DNA of 64,000 nucleotides from CAYQTE01 sp964420285 (GTDB lineage Bacteria > Planctomycetota > Phycisphaerae > Tepidisphaerales > Tepidisphaeraceae): contig CAYQTE010000003.1 of assembly GCA_964420285.1 (NCBI GenBank), positions 62,001 to 126,000 of the forward strand. Direction: 5' to 3'. The translations under genes and the position numbers were made by a program. The notes under the pieces are model-generated. The model was not told the origin of the DNA. It searched no databases and was given only the letters and a program-made list of their open reading frames with translations. Positions 33,895 through 42,543 of this stretch are shown one piece after another. Within the stretch, counting starts at the first letter, position 1; each line of letters opens with the position of its first letter.

Positions 33895-35082
33895 TTACCC
33901 GATCCGGGCGGCTGAGGCGGATGACGGCGCCGATTCGGCCGCCGCACCGGACAAATTCAGGTCTTCATACAGGGCGCCCAGCGTCGCATGGATGCGGCGT
34001 GTGTGCGCGATCTCGCCGGGCATGCCGTTGAAGATGACGGCGACGGCCAGGCCGTATTCGGGATCGGCGAAAGCCGCCGACGACTGGCTGCCGCCGTGTC
34101 CGAAGGTGCGTGCCGATGCGTGCGGGCCGTAGCCGTAGGGGACCATTTCCGAGCCGTAGATGGCGGAGTTGAGGATGAAGCCAAGGCCCCAATCGACGAC
34201 CTGTTTGAAGGTGTGATCGAGCATTCCGGCGCGATGGCGTGCGGTGAGGGCCTCGACGGTCTGCGGGAGAAGCAGGACATCGCCGCCGGGCGTGGTGCCG
34301 CGGCGAAGGAGCATCTCGTAGAACGCTCCAAGCTGACTGGCCGGGCCTCGGGCGCCGGCGGCCGGCACGCACGCATAGCCGCCATCGGCGGAGTCAAAGC
34401 TGAATTTCTTGGGCCGGCTGTCCAGACGGCCGTGCAGGCTGGCCAGCCGCGAGCCCAGAATTTCCTGGTCGCGGCGGCTGATGGTGAAGCGGACATCGGG
34501 CATGCCCAGCGGGACGAGGATCTCATCATGAACGGCGGCCTCGAACGGCTTGCCGAAATGCCGCTGCACGATTTCGGCCAGAATGTACCAGCTTGTGAAG
34601 GCGTGATAACCGGCCTTGTGGCCGGGTTGCCAGCGAGGTTCGATTCGCGCATCGCAGATGCAGTGAATGATCTGATCCCAACTGCTGGTGGGAGAGAACT
34701 CGGCCCAGCGGAATCCGCCGGTGTGGGTGAGCAGGTGCCGGATGGTGATGCACTCTTTGTTATGGGCGGCAAACTCGGGAATGTGCTGGGAGACCGAATC
34801 GTCGATGTCGAGCAGGTTGCGCTGCCAGAGGACGGCCAAAGCGGCGACGGTCAGCGGCTTGCCGGCCGACAGCCAGGGGAGAATCGTGTCCGAAGTCATG
34901 CGGACATCGGGCGAGTTGTTGCCGACGGCCAGATCGGTGATGGGCTGGCCGTTCTGCGAGACATACAATTGGGCCCCGGTGTGCAGACCCTCAGCCATGC
35001 CCTGCTCGATAACGGACAAAGTTCTCGACAGCGGAACATCGGCGGAACTGAACGCGGACGGCACGATACTGGGCGGGGTCAT
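33895..35082 (-). CDS. Serine hydrolase, class C beta-lactamase/esterase (EstB-like) family
   Basis: 395 residues from ATG at 35082 with AGGAG 9 bases upstream. The S-x-x-K motif is SAGK in LPWLSAGKPLTV (about residue 69), a Tyr motif lies in GYHAFTSWYILAEIV, and HGG in FGHGGSQSSAAF replaces the penicillin-binding KTG. This combination is typical of esterases and D-aminopeptidase relatives more than true beta-lactamases. No signal peptide is evident, so it is likely cytoplasmic. The gene begins 4 bases after a small exported-protein gene on the same strand. Confidence 0.83.
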   Translation of the reverse strand: MTPPSIVPSAFSSADVPLSRTLSVIEQGMAEGLHTGAQLYVSQNGQPITDLAVGNNSPDVRMTSDTILPWLSAGKPLTVAALAVLWQRNLLDIDDSVSQHIPEFAAHNKECITIRHLLTHTGGFRWAEFSPTSSWDQIIHCICDARIEPRWQPGHKAGYHAFTSWYILAEIVQRHFGKPFEAAVHDEILVPLGMPDVRFTISRRDQEILGSRLASLHGRLDSRPKKFSFDSADGGYACVPAAGARGPASQLGAFYEMLLRRGTTPGGDVLLLPQTVEALTARHRAGMLDHTFKQVVDWGLGFILNSAIYGSEMVPYGYGPHASARTFGHGGSQSSAAFADPEYGLAVAVIFNGMPGEIAHTRRIHATLGALYEDLNLSGAAAESAPSSASAARIG

Positions 35083-35086
35083 CAAA

Positions 35087-35398
35087 TCACTCCTGGTCGG
35101 GATCAGCGGGCGAGAGGGTTGGGAGCGAGAGATTAGGGACGACAGGTCCAAGCCGAATCCGTCCGGCCTGGCGGGATGGGTCAATTACCGAGAGAAGGCT
35201 GATACGAGCCACAATACCATGATCTTGCACGATTGAAGCGTCGCCGTCCAGATGTCGCGCGTCCAGGGGCAAAAAAAGTGAAGCACCGGACGTTTGCCCG
35301 CGGAGCGGCCCGATGGTGCCGTCCCAGCCGGCGCAGGCGATGGCGGCCGGGCAGATCGCCACGACGGCCATCAGTATTGGCAAAGGGCATTTTTTCAT
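35087..35398 (-). CDS. Small exported protein of unknown function
   Basis: 103 residues from ATG at 35398 (an ATG at 35410 adds four residues). MKKCPLPILMAVVAICPAAIACAG is a good signal peptide, cut in pattern after IACA. The mature part has no recognisable domain (GWDGTIGPLRGQTSGASLF, QDHGIVARISLLSVIDPS). It stops 4 bases before the esterase start, which argues for a real two-gene unit. Without homologues in view, coding status is moderately supported. Confidence 0.5.
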   Translation of the reverse strand: MKKCPLPILMAVVAICPAAIACAGWDGTIGPLRGQTSGASLFLPLDARHLDGDASIVQDHGIVARISLLSVIDPSRQAGRIRLGPVVPNLSLPTLSPADPDQE

Positions 35399-35499
35399 CG
35401 CCAGATCCATTCGTTCAGGATACATTAACCGCAAATGAGCGTTTGTGGCAGGGGTGCCGCGAACTTCATTTGTTTTTTGCCCGAATCGGCGAGATTGCC

Positions 35500-35865
35500 A
35501 TGAGCACCGACCCAACATCGGCGTCCGCGACGCCAACCATCGCACCGCCGGCGGCCAAGCCGGACCGATCGACCAAACCCAGGCCGCCGGCCCCGTTGCC
35601 GCAATTCCACGTCATTCTGCTGAACGATGACGATCACACCTACGAATACGTCATCGAAATGCTGCGGGCGCTTTTCGGCTACCAGCGTCCGCGCGGGTTT
35701 CAACTGGCCAGCGAAGTTGACACTCAGGGCCGGGTGATCGTCATGACCACCCACAAGGAGCAGGCCGAACTGAAACGCGATCAGATCCATGCCTATGGCG
35801 CCGACTCGCGCATCGCGCGATGCCGGGGCTCGATGTCGGCGGTTATTGAGCCGGTCCCGGGTTGA
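35500..35865 (+). CDS. clpS: ATP-dependent Clp protease adaptor ClpS
   Basis: 121 residues from ATG at 35500. After a Pro/Thr-rich disordered N-terminus (about 1-33) comes the ClpS core: FHVILLNDDDHTYEYVIEMLRALFGY, where the NDDDHT pattern forms the N-degron pocket, then TQGRVIVMTTHKEQAELKRDQIHAYG. ClpS delivers N-end-rule substrates to ClpA or ClpC. No clpA gene is adjacent. Its 3' end overlaps the convergent FHA gene by 23 bases. Confidence 0.88.
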   Translation: MSTDPTSASATPTIAPPAAKPDRSTKPRPPAPLPQFHVILLNDDDHTYEYVIEMLRALFGYQRPRGFQLASEVDTQGRVIVMTTHKEQAELKRDQIHAYGADSRIARCRGSMSAVIEPVPG

Positions 35866-37504
35866 TGGCGTCCGGTATCGCCGTCGCCGGTGCGACCTCC
35901 ATGTCCAGGAGCGAGGCCGTTCCATCACCAGTTGTTCCCGAATCGACCGCGGCTTGGCGCTCGTCTGCAGCCGGGCCGAACGGATTGTCCAGGCCAAGAC
36001 TAAGATCGCTGGAAATAGTGACCGCTGGCTGGGCCGATCCGTCCATTGGCAACGTTGCTATTTGCGATGTCGAGTCGGATGTCAGCGGCGTCGCGGCGCC
36101 CAAGGCCGACATCAATCCCGGAGCTACCGGCTGGGTCGCAGGCGATTGCGCCACAACATCTTGGGCCGGCTGTGACGTGGGGGCGGATGTCAATTCTGTT
36201 GACGATGGGCCGGGCGGCTGGGGCACAACCGTCTCACCAATCGGCGCCGGCGCGAGGGCGGGAGCGATCTCCGCCGGCGGCCAGGCTTTCCACTGCGACG
36301 AGGAGGTGTCATCGACGGTCGGATGTTCGATGGTGGCGGTACCACTGTACATGGCGGATTCGACCGGCCGGGCCGGAGTTCGCGATTGGCTGCGCCGCAT
36401 CGCATACCACGGACTGAGGCACATGAGGGTCAATCCGACAAGGGCGGCCACGCCGGAGAGCATTCGTGGCCGAGCCAGCAGATCGCCCCAGTGTCGCGGT
36501 TGCGGCCGGGGGAGCGTTCGCGTCACCTCGGGCGCCGGCGCCATGGCGGCGACGATCGGCAATTTTTCCGGCATGATCTGTGGCACGTCGGCCACCAGAG
36601 AGCCCGGGCTGTCGGTCATCCATTGCTCGACCGCCGGCGCGGCCGCTGGCGGCGTGACCGGGACGGGCGCGGGTAATGACGCCGACGCCACCCAATGCGG
36701 TACGGCCGGCTCTGTCGGCGCTGTGATCGACGTATGTTCCGGGCCGGGCGCAATGGGCTGTCCAACCTGCGTGGCGCTATTGACCCGCATCGGGCTTTGG
36801 GTCATCGAGATCGCCACCGTCGATTCGCATTGTCCGTCGGACTGAACCTGCAAGGAGAGATCGACCGGCTGGTCCGGCCGGCGGCGCGGGGCGGTGGGCG
36901 GACGATCCGAGTCAGCGCTGGTCGTGGCGTGTTCAAGCTGGGCTTTTTGGCGAGCCTGTTCGTAGATTGAATCCCAACTGCTGGACACCAGTGCTGAAAT
37001 CATGCGGGCCACATCGTCGCGTTCATAAGCGGCCGGTGTGCGCGGCTGCGGCTGCGGAGAAGGGAATCGACCGACGGAACCGACGCCCGCGCCTTCGCCC
37101 GGCTCCAGCAGGGTGAAGCCTGCGACGGTGCCGTCCATGGTGTCGCCCGGATCGGACGGGCGGAAGCGAACCGGCGATGCCAGCGTCAGGCACTGATCTT
37201 CCGGCGGCAGGGGGGCTTCATAGAAGGTGATCCGCAGTCGGCCCTCCTTGCCCATGCGCAGCACGTCACCGTCGGCCAGGAGTTGCCTGTTGACGCGCTG
37301 GCCGTTGACCAGCAGGCCGTTCTTCGAGTCCATGTCGACGACGCACCAGGCGCCGTCGCTGGAATCGATCTTGCAATGCCGCCGCGAGAGATGCACGTCA
37401 CGGATGACGATATCGCATTCGCTGGAGCGACCGACGACCATGGAGGCCGACAGCGCCCGCTTTTCAACCAATTGACTGTCCCAACTGACTGCGAGGTGTG
37501 GCAT
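35843..37504 (-). CDS. FHA-domain membrane protein with long low-complexity region
   Basis: 553 residues from ATG at 37504. An N-terminal FHA domain (about 5-85) has VVGRSSECDIVIRDVHLSRRHCKI, a DSKNGLLVNG motif and LRITF, giving phosphothreonine binding. A Pro/Ala/Thr-rich stretch leads to one membrane helix (SGVAALVGLTLMCLSPWYAM, about 358-378), then a second disordered tail rich in Pro, Thr and Gln. It may recruit partners phosphorylated by Ser/Thr kinases to the membrane. No kinase gene is nearby. Confidence 0.8.
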   Translation of the reverse strand: MPHLAVSWDSQLVEKRALSASMVVGRSSECDIVIRDVHLSRRHCKIDSSDGAWCVVDMDSKNGLLVNGQRVNRQLLADGDVLRMGKEGRLRITFYEAPLPPEDQCLTLASPVRFRPSDPGDTMDGTVAGFTLLEPGEGAGVGSVGRFPSPQPQPRTPAAYERDDVARMISALVSSSWDSIYEQARQKAQLEHATTSADSDRPPTAPRRRPDQPVDLSLQVQSDGQCESTVAISMTQSPMRVNSATQVGQPIAPGPEHTSITAPTEPAVPHWVASASLPAPVPVTPPAAAPAVEQWMTDSPGSLVADVPQIMPEKLPIVAAMAPAPEVTRTLPRPQPRHWGDLLARPRMLSGVAALVGLTLMCLSPWYAMRRSQSRTPARPVESAMYSGTATIEHPTVDDTSSSQWKAWPPAEIAPALAPAPIGETVVPQPPGPSSTELTSAPTSQPAQDVVAQSPATQPVAPGLMSALGAATPLTSDSTSQIATLPMDGSAQPAVTISSDLSLGLDNPFGPAADERQAAVDSGTTGDGTASLLDMEVAPATAIPDAINPGPAQ

Positions 37505-37751
37505 AGAAGTCCGTTTCGCTTGTTGCCAGCCGATGCGCAAACAAATGCGCCGGTCACGTTCTTATCGAAACACAGAGCCCCGCCGGACGAATTTTCGCAC
37601 CGGCACGTCCGATAGCTGATGTAGTGCCATGAGCACTGCCGCGCCGTCCAACCCGCCCTTTGAGCCGCGCACGCTGGCTGCGATCGCGAAACTGCGTAGA
37701 CTGCCACGGCTCGGCGTCGCTGCAAGGGGAGTGAGGATGATATGCGGCAAT

Positions 37752-37781
37752 TTGCAAGACTATCCCACAGGGTGGTATAAT
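37752..37781 (+). promoter_or_regulatory. Candidate promoter of the toxin-antitoxin pair
   Basis: TTGCAA (37752-37757), an 18-base spacer and a perfect TATAAT (37776-37781). The -10 overlaps the first possible ATG at 37780, so translation must begin at or after the ATG at 37786, giving an almost leaderless toxin message. Confidence 0.55.
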
Positions 37782-37785
37782 GAGG

Positions 37786-38145
37786 ATGACGTTTGTTGAG
37801 ACCGAGGTTTTTAGATCGCGATGGGCACGGCGGCTGGACGATACGGCGCTGCGCCAATTGCAGGCGTTGTTGATGGCCAATCCGCTGGCCGGAGCACCGA
37901 TACCGGGCTGCGGGCTGCTTCGCAAAACGAGATTCGCCGACGCAAGCCGTGGCCAGGGCAAGCGGGGTGGTGTGAGGGTCATCTACCTGCATACGCCCGA
38001 GGCGGCACGAGTGGACTTGATCACCGTGTACGGCAAAGACGAGATGGACGACGTGAGCAAGCGAGACCTATCGCTTCTTTGCGGCGCGGCGCGATCGATT
38101 CGGGCCCAACTCCTTGCCGAGTCGCGTCGGTGGCCAAGCTCATGA
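37786..38145 (+). CDS. RelE/HigB-like toxin of a type II toxin-antitoxin system
   Basis: 119 residues from ATG at 37786; an ATG at 37780 lies within the -10 box. The RelE/ParE-type fold pattern is present: TEVFRSRWARRLDDTALRQLQALL, then NPLAGAPIPGCGLLRKTRFA and the strand RGGVRVIYLHTPEAARVDLITVYGKDEMDDVSKRDL. Relatives are mRNA interferases acting on ribosome-bound message. The toxin gene comes first, with the antitoxin overlapping its stop (ATGA), which is the HigBA/NadS arrangement. Confidence 0.83.
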   Translation: MTFVETEVFRSRWARRLDDTALRQLQALLMANPLAGAPIPGCGLLRKTRFADASRGQGKRGGVRVIYLHTPEAARVDLITVYGKDEMDDVSKRDLSLLCGAARSIRAQLLAESRRWPSS

Positions 38146-38564
38146 AAGGGCGGTTTCCGATGGCAGAGACAGAGAAATACGAGAAGGCCAGCGTTTTCGA
38201 GCAGATCAAGCAGGGCCTGGAGCAAAGCCTCGCCAATGTCCGGGGAGAGCTTACCCTGAGGACCACCGTCCTTGTATCGCCGCCGCCGTCGGCATCGCCC
38301 ATGCGTGTACGGTCGCTGCGGCGGAGGCTCAAAATGTCCCAGTCGCTTTTTGCCAGCACGCTCAATGTCTCGCCCAAGCTGGTGCAGAGTTGGGAGCAGG
38401 GAACGCGAAAACCAGGCCGTGGGGATTTGCGATTGATCCAGATCATCGAGAGCGACCCCCGCGTGATCGACGCGCTGTTTGCGCCCGCGGGCAAGCGACC
38501 GGCCGCCGCCCGCGCGGGGAGAGATAGACCGCGAGCCGCTCGACGTTCGCCGGCCGCGGCGTGA
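38142..38564 (+). CDS. XRE-family antitoxin (HigA/NadS-like)
   Basis: 140 residues from ATG at 38142 overlapping the toxin stop. Residues about 3-55 hold the neutralising segment (EKASVFEQIKQGLEQSLANVRGEL). About 58-110 is a helix-turn-helix: RVRSLRRRLKMSQSLFASTLNVSPKLVQSWEQGTRKP in pattern, with MSQSLFASTLNVS as the HTH core. The C-terminus is Arg/Ala-rich and basic. It should bind the toxin and repress their shared promoter. Confidence 0.83.
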   Translation: MKGRFPMAETEKYEKASVFEQIKQGLEQSLANVRGELTLRTTVLVSPPPSASPMRVRSLRRRLKMSQSLFASTLNVSPKLVQSWEQGTRKPGRGDLRLIQIIESDPRVIDALFAPAGKRPAAARAGRDRPRAARRSPAAA

Positions 38565-38763
38565 ACCGGCGGGGCAAGGTCGCCAGCGGCCCTGGACCCG
38601 TCGAGCGTCGATGGCCAAAACCGGGGGCAAAAAATTTGCTTGCAAAGTGCTTGACTATCGCCTTGCATTCAAGAAATGCCGGGGGTATAGTCGATGGTCG
38701 ATAAATGAATCTCGGCCAGGAGGGCCGGATTGGCGTGCGGGCGTTAGAGAAGGCAGGGATGCC

Positions 38764-41097
38764 ATGCGGGCTGGATCTTCCCAAGGGCGGATTTCCGAAC
38801 TTTGGCAGTTGCCGCTGTTCGTGGCGTCGCTCGGTCTCTTTGTCTACTCCGCCTATCTCCTGATCTCTCCCGGCCCCGGTGCCACCATCGACGAACAAAT
38901 CGGCGTGGCGCGAAATTATCTTCGCCTCGGCCGGCCGGAAGCGGCGCTGGAGCAACTCAACAAGATTCTGGATACGGAAAAAGTCGATCGGCCCAAGGAC
39001 GCGGAGATTCATCTGCTGATCGGCCAGGCGCTGGAGGCGGGGCAGACCCGCCTGCACATCGCGGTGCCGGCCAATTATCAGCGGATCATCGAGCAGACGC
39101 AGGTGGCCCTGGGCGAGGGGATGAAGGACGACGCGGATATTCACTGCCGCCTTGGCGACAGCTTCGCGGCGCTGGGCCATGACGCCGAAGCGATCCAGCA
39201 CTACCGCCTGGCGATGGCGCTGGATGCCACGCGCTCGCCCTCGCTGCAGCGGAAAGTGATCGAACTCCAGATCGACAGCCAGGATTACGGTGCGGCCGAC
39301 GTGTCGCTCAAGGATTATCTGAAGGATGCCGGCCTGGCCGAATCGGAGCGGGCCTGGGCGCTGGGGGAGAAGTCGCAGCTACTGATCGATCAGGAACGCT
39401 ATGCGGACGCGGCGTCATGTCTGGCCGATGCGCTGAAGCTCACGAGCGATCCGGCCGAGCAGGGCCGGCTGAACTATATGCTGGGGTACAGCCATTGGAA
39501 GCTGGACGATTCGCAGCAGGCGGAGCGGGAGTTGCGTCTGGCGCGGGAGCAGCTCAAGCCCACGCATCCGCTGGACGGCGATGCATGCTACGTGCTGGGC
39601 CGGATCTATCAGGACCGTCAGGATCCGCGCACGGCCAATGCGTTCTATGAAGTGGTGATCGTCAGCCATCCGGATGCGGAGGTGGCGCCACTGGCGATAT
39701 TGGGCCGTGGGATTTGTCGCATCATGCAGCAGCAGTTTGACGCGGGGCTGAGCGATCTCATGCGGCTGACCGACGAGATGCGCCGAAGGCCGGCGGATGA
39801 CAAGGTTCGGTTGCAGGCGGTGGCCGGCCTGCAGCGGGCCAGTGCGCTTCTGGTTGCAGCGGGGAATTATCAGGGCGCGTTGGAATCGATGGGCGACGAG
39901 CAGTCTCTGACGGAGCAGCTTCCCGGTTCGTTCTTTGCCCGGTTGGGCACGCTGCTGGAGCAGAGGTCCGATCAACTGGAAAGCGCCGCGGCCGACGGGA
40001 CGAGCAGCCAGCAGGTTCGACGGCAGCGCGACGTCCGCGATCTGCGCATCAAGGCGGGTGATGCGTTCATCGCCTATTCGCGCGCGATGACCGTGGCGGA
40101 CGACAAGGGCTACGGCGAGGCGCTGTGGAAGGGGATCGACCTGTACGACAAGGCCGGCAGCGTCGAGAACGCCGTGGCGGCGCTGGAGACGTTCACGGAT
40201 GAGCGTCCGGACGATCCGCTGACGCCGGATGCTTTGCTGCGTCTGGGCCGGGCTTATCAGGCCAGCGGTCTGTTCGACAAGGCGATCAGCACGTTTCAGC
40301 GGGACCGGCTGCGGTATCCGCAGAGCATAGCCGCCAGCCAGAGCGCTGTGCCGCTGGCGCAGGCGTATATCGCCAAGGGTCCGGAGAATTTCGGCAAGGC
40401 CGAGAACGTGCTGCTCAGCGTGCTGGAGGACAACCGGCTGGTGACGCCGGCGGCCGTCGAATTCCGCGAATCGCTGTTCGAGCTGGCGCAACTGTATTAC
40501 CGAACCGCGCGGTTCGAGGAGGCGATCAACCGGCTGGAGGAGATGACGCAGCGTTATCCGCAGGACGAGCGGATGCCGCGGCTGGTGTTCCTGATGGCCG
40601 ACAGCTATCGCAAGAGCGCCGGCCTACTGGACGCGCAGGTGGCGTCGGCCAGCAGCGGGGGCGGGACGGCGTCGGACGTGGCGCAGGCGGCGGCCGAGCG
40701 TCGCACGCGGCTGGGTAAGGCCCGCGAAATGTACGACAAGTGCATCGACCTGTACCAGTCGCCGGCGACGGACCTGGACCGGCTGTATTTCAAGCTGGCC
40801 CATTTCTACCGGGCCGATTGCGTGTACGACCTGGGCAGCTACGACGAGGCGATCCGGCTGTACGAGACGGCCGCGTTCCGCTTCCAGGATGATGCCTCGT
40901 CGCTGGCGGCGTACGTGCAGATCGTCAACGCCTATTGCGCGATGGGGAAGATCACCGAGGCCAAGACCGCCAACGAACGTGCCAAATGGCTGCTGTCGCG
41001 CATGCCCGCCGATGCCTTCAAGGATGGATCGTTTTCCGTCCCCAAGGAATACTGGGAACAGTGGCTGAACTGGACGAGCAACTCGGGACTGTGGTAA
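38764..41097 (+). CDS. Membrane-anchored TPR protein at head of flagellar locus
   Basis: 777 residues from ATG at 38764, with AGGG upstream; earlier codons overlap the antitoxin end and lack conservation. One membrane helix (about 15-35, LPLFVASLGLFVYSAYLL) is followed by TPR-like helical repeats along the whole length, for example ARNYLRLGRPEAALEQLNKIL, GDSFAALGHDAEAIQHYRLAM, LGRAYQASGLFDKAISTFQR and YYRTARFEEAINRLEEM. The repeats would face the periplasm. It ends 7 bases before the FlgN-like gene, so it is probably part of the flagellar transcription unit. It could be a motor scaffold or assembly factor; no orthologue can be named. Confidence 0.75.
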   Translation: MRAGSSQGRISELWQLPLFVASLGLFVYSAYLLISPGPGATIDEQIGVARNYLRLGRPEAALEQLNKILDTEKVDRPKDAEIHLLIGQALEAGQTRLHIAVPANYQRIIEQTQVALGEGMKDDADIHCRLGDSFAALGHDAEAIQHYRLAMALDATRSPSLQRKVIELQIDSQDYGAADVSLKDYLKDAGLAESERAWALGEKSQLLIDQERYADAASCLADALKLTSDPAEQGRLNYMLGYSHWKLDDSQQAERELRLAREQLKPTHPLDGDACYVLGRIYQDRQDPRTANAFYEVVIVSHPDAEVAPLAILGRGICRIMQQQFDAGLSDLMRLTDEMRRRPADDKVRLQAVAGLQRASALLVAAGNYQGALESMGDEQSLTEQLPGSFFARLGTLLEQRSDQLESAAADGTSSQQVRRQRDVRDLRIKAGDAFIAYSRAMTVADDKGYGEALWKGIDLYDKAGSVENAVAALETFTDERPDDPLTPDALLRLGRAYQASGLFDKAISTFQRDRLRYPQSIAASQSAVPLAQAYIAKGPENFGKAENVLLSVLEDNRLVTPAAVEFRESLFELAQLYYRTARFEEAINRLEEMTQRYPQDERMPRLVFLMADSYRKSAGLLDAQVASASSGGGTASDVAQAAAERRTRLGKAREMYDKCIDLYQSPATDLDRLYFKLAHFYRADCVYDLGSYDEAIRLYETAAFRFQDDASSLAAYVQIVNAYCAMGKITEAKTANERAKWLLSRMPADAFKDGSFSVPKEYWEQWLNWTSNSGLW

Positions 41098-41104
41098 TCC
41101 GGCC

Positions 41105-41566
41105 ATGAGCGATCAAGCGGACAATTCGGCTCATCCGGTGCTGGCGGCTCTTGCCGAGCAGGTGGACCGCTACCGCAAGCTGTGCAAGCTGGCCGATGCC
41201 CAGCGCGATCACGTCCAGAACGGGCGCACCGAATTGCTGCTGGAAATTCTCGGCCGCCGTCAGGAGATGCTGGAACATATCGGCGCCCTGGAGCAGACGG
41301 TCGGCCCGGCCAAGCGGCGCTGGAACGAATTTCTGGCCGAGTTGGATGAGCCCTCGCGACAGCGCGCCGAGGCGATGGTGGCCGAGGCCCGCTCGCTGCT
41401 GGAGGTTATCACATCCAGCGATCGCAACGACACCCTGGTGTTGCAGCAGCAGAAATTGAGTGTCGGACGGCAACTTCGCCAGGCGGTGACGGGCCGTGCG
41501 GTGAATCGCAGCTACGGCGCGGCCGCTTACGGCAATCAGCCGGCGCGGATCAACGTACAACGGTGA
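41105..41566 (+). CDS. flgN: FlgN-like flagellar export chaperone
   Basis: 153 residues, nearly all helical. The pattern LAALAEQVDRYRKLCKLADAQRDHVQNGRTELLLEILGRRQEMLEHIGALE matches FlgN, which protects the hook-associated proteins FlgK and FlgL in the cytoplasm before export. The C-terminal 30 residues (NRSYGAAAYGNQPARINVQR) are disordered, where FlgN contacts partners. The stop overlaps the next start (GTGA). Sequence identity in this family is low, so the call relies partly on context. Confidence 0.72.
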   Translation: MSDQADNSAHPVLAALAEQVDRYRKLCKLADAQRDHVQNGRTELLLEILGRRQEMLEHIGALEQTVGPAKRRWNEFLAELDEPSRQRAEAMVAEARSLLEVITSSDRNDTLVLQQQKLSVGRQLRQAVTGRAVNRSYGAAAYGNQPARINVQR

Positions 41567-42459
41567 GGAGCGGTCGAAGCGGCGGCGAGCCGCGGTTGGA
41601 TACGAATATGCTGGAAACAGCCGTCGCAACCCATCCCCACAGCGCCCAGCGCATCGAAGAACTGGGTCGCATGATCGCCGCGTACAGCGAGGTGACGGAC
41701 CGCCTGCAACGCTCGCACGATCAGCTTCAGAACACCGTGCAGTCGCTGCGCGTCGAACTTCTGGAAAAGGACCGGCTGCTGGAACGCCGCAACCGTCTGG
41801 CCGCCCTGGGCGAAATGGCGGCCGGAATGGCCCACGAAATCCGCAACCCGCTGGGCGGGATTCAGCTCTACGCGTCGATGCTGGCTCGGGATGTTGAAGA
41901 CCGGCCGGCGTCGGCGGATCTGGTGAGGAAGATCACGGCGGGAGTGCGGCGGATGGACAGCCTGGTGGGCCAGGTGTTGCAGTTCACGCGGGAAATACGG
42001 GCCAATCGCATCCATGCGGACGTGGCGGCGGTGATCGCGCAGGCGGTGGAGATGGCCGGCGATCGCTTGAGCCGGGCGAACATACGATGCAGCGTGCAAG
42101 GCCCCGAGGAGCTGATGGCGAACATCGATCCGCTGCTGCTGGGGCAGGCGGTGCTCAATCTGGTGCTCAACGCGACCGAGGCGATTGAACAATCCGGCCA
42201 GAGCGGCGGGGCGGTGTCGATTGCCTATGGGCACTGTGAATCGGCGCGCCGACGCGCCTTTTTTATTCGCGTGCGCGACGACGGGCCGGGCGTGCCGGCC
42301 GAACTGGTCGAAAAGATTTTCGATCCCTTTTTTACGACCAAGGACACGGGAACGGGATTGGGACTGGCGATCGTGCATCGGATCGTGGAAGCACACGACG
42401 GCACGATCACCTGCGCCGCCGCGCCGATGCGCGGCGCGGTGTTTGAAATACGGATTTGA
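41563..42459 (+). CDS. Soluble histidine kinase of the flagellar FlrB/FleS type
   Basis: 298 residues from GTG at 41563; ATG at 41608 is an alternative. A short helical N-terminus precedes the H-box GEMAAGMAHEIRNPLGG with H91. Then come the N-box LVLNATEAIE, G1 RDDGPGVP, F-box FDPFFTTKDTGTGLGLAIV and G3. No membrane helix is present, so it senses a cytoplasmic cue. In FlrB/FleS/FlgS systems that cue is the state of the export apparatus. It is adjacent to the sigma-54 response regulator, its likely partner. Confidence 0.85.
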   Translation: MRSGRSGGEPRLDTNMLETAVATHPHSAQRIEELGRMIAAYSEVTDRLQRSHDQLQNTVQSLRVELLEKDRLLERRNRLAALGEMAAGMAHEIRNPLGGIQLYASMLARDVEDRPASADLVRKITAGVRRMDSLVGQVLQFTREIRANRIHADVAAVIAQAVEMAGDRLSRANIRCSVQGPEELMANIDPLLLGQAVLNLVLNATEAIEQSGQSGGAVSIAYGHCESARRRAFFIRVRDDGPGVPAELVEKIFDPFFTTKDTGTGLGLAIVHRIVEAHDGTITCAAAPMRGAVFEIRI

Positions 42460-42543
42460 TTCCGGCGACGGCGTGCCGGGCGGCGATGCGGGCGAACCCG
42501 CGCGTGCCGCCACCATCGCCGCAACGTGCAAGGAGGCACACAC

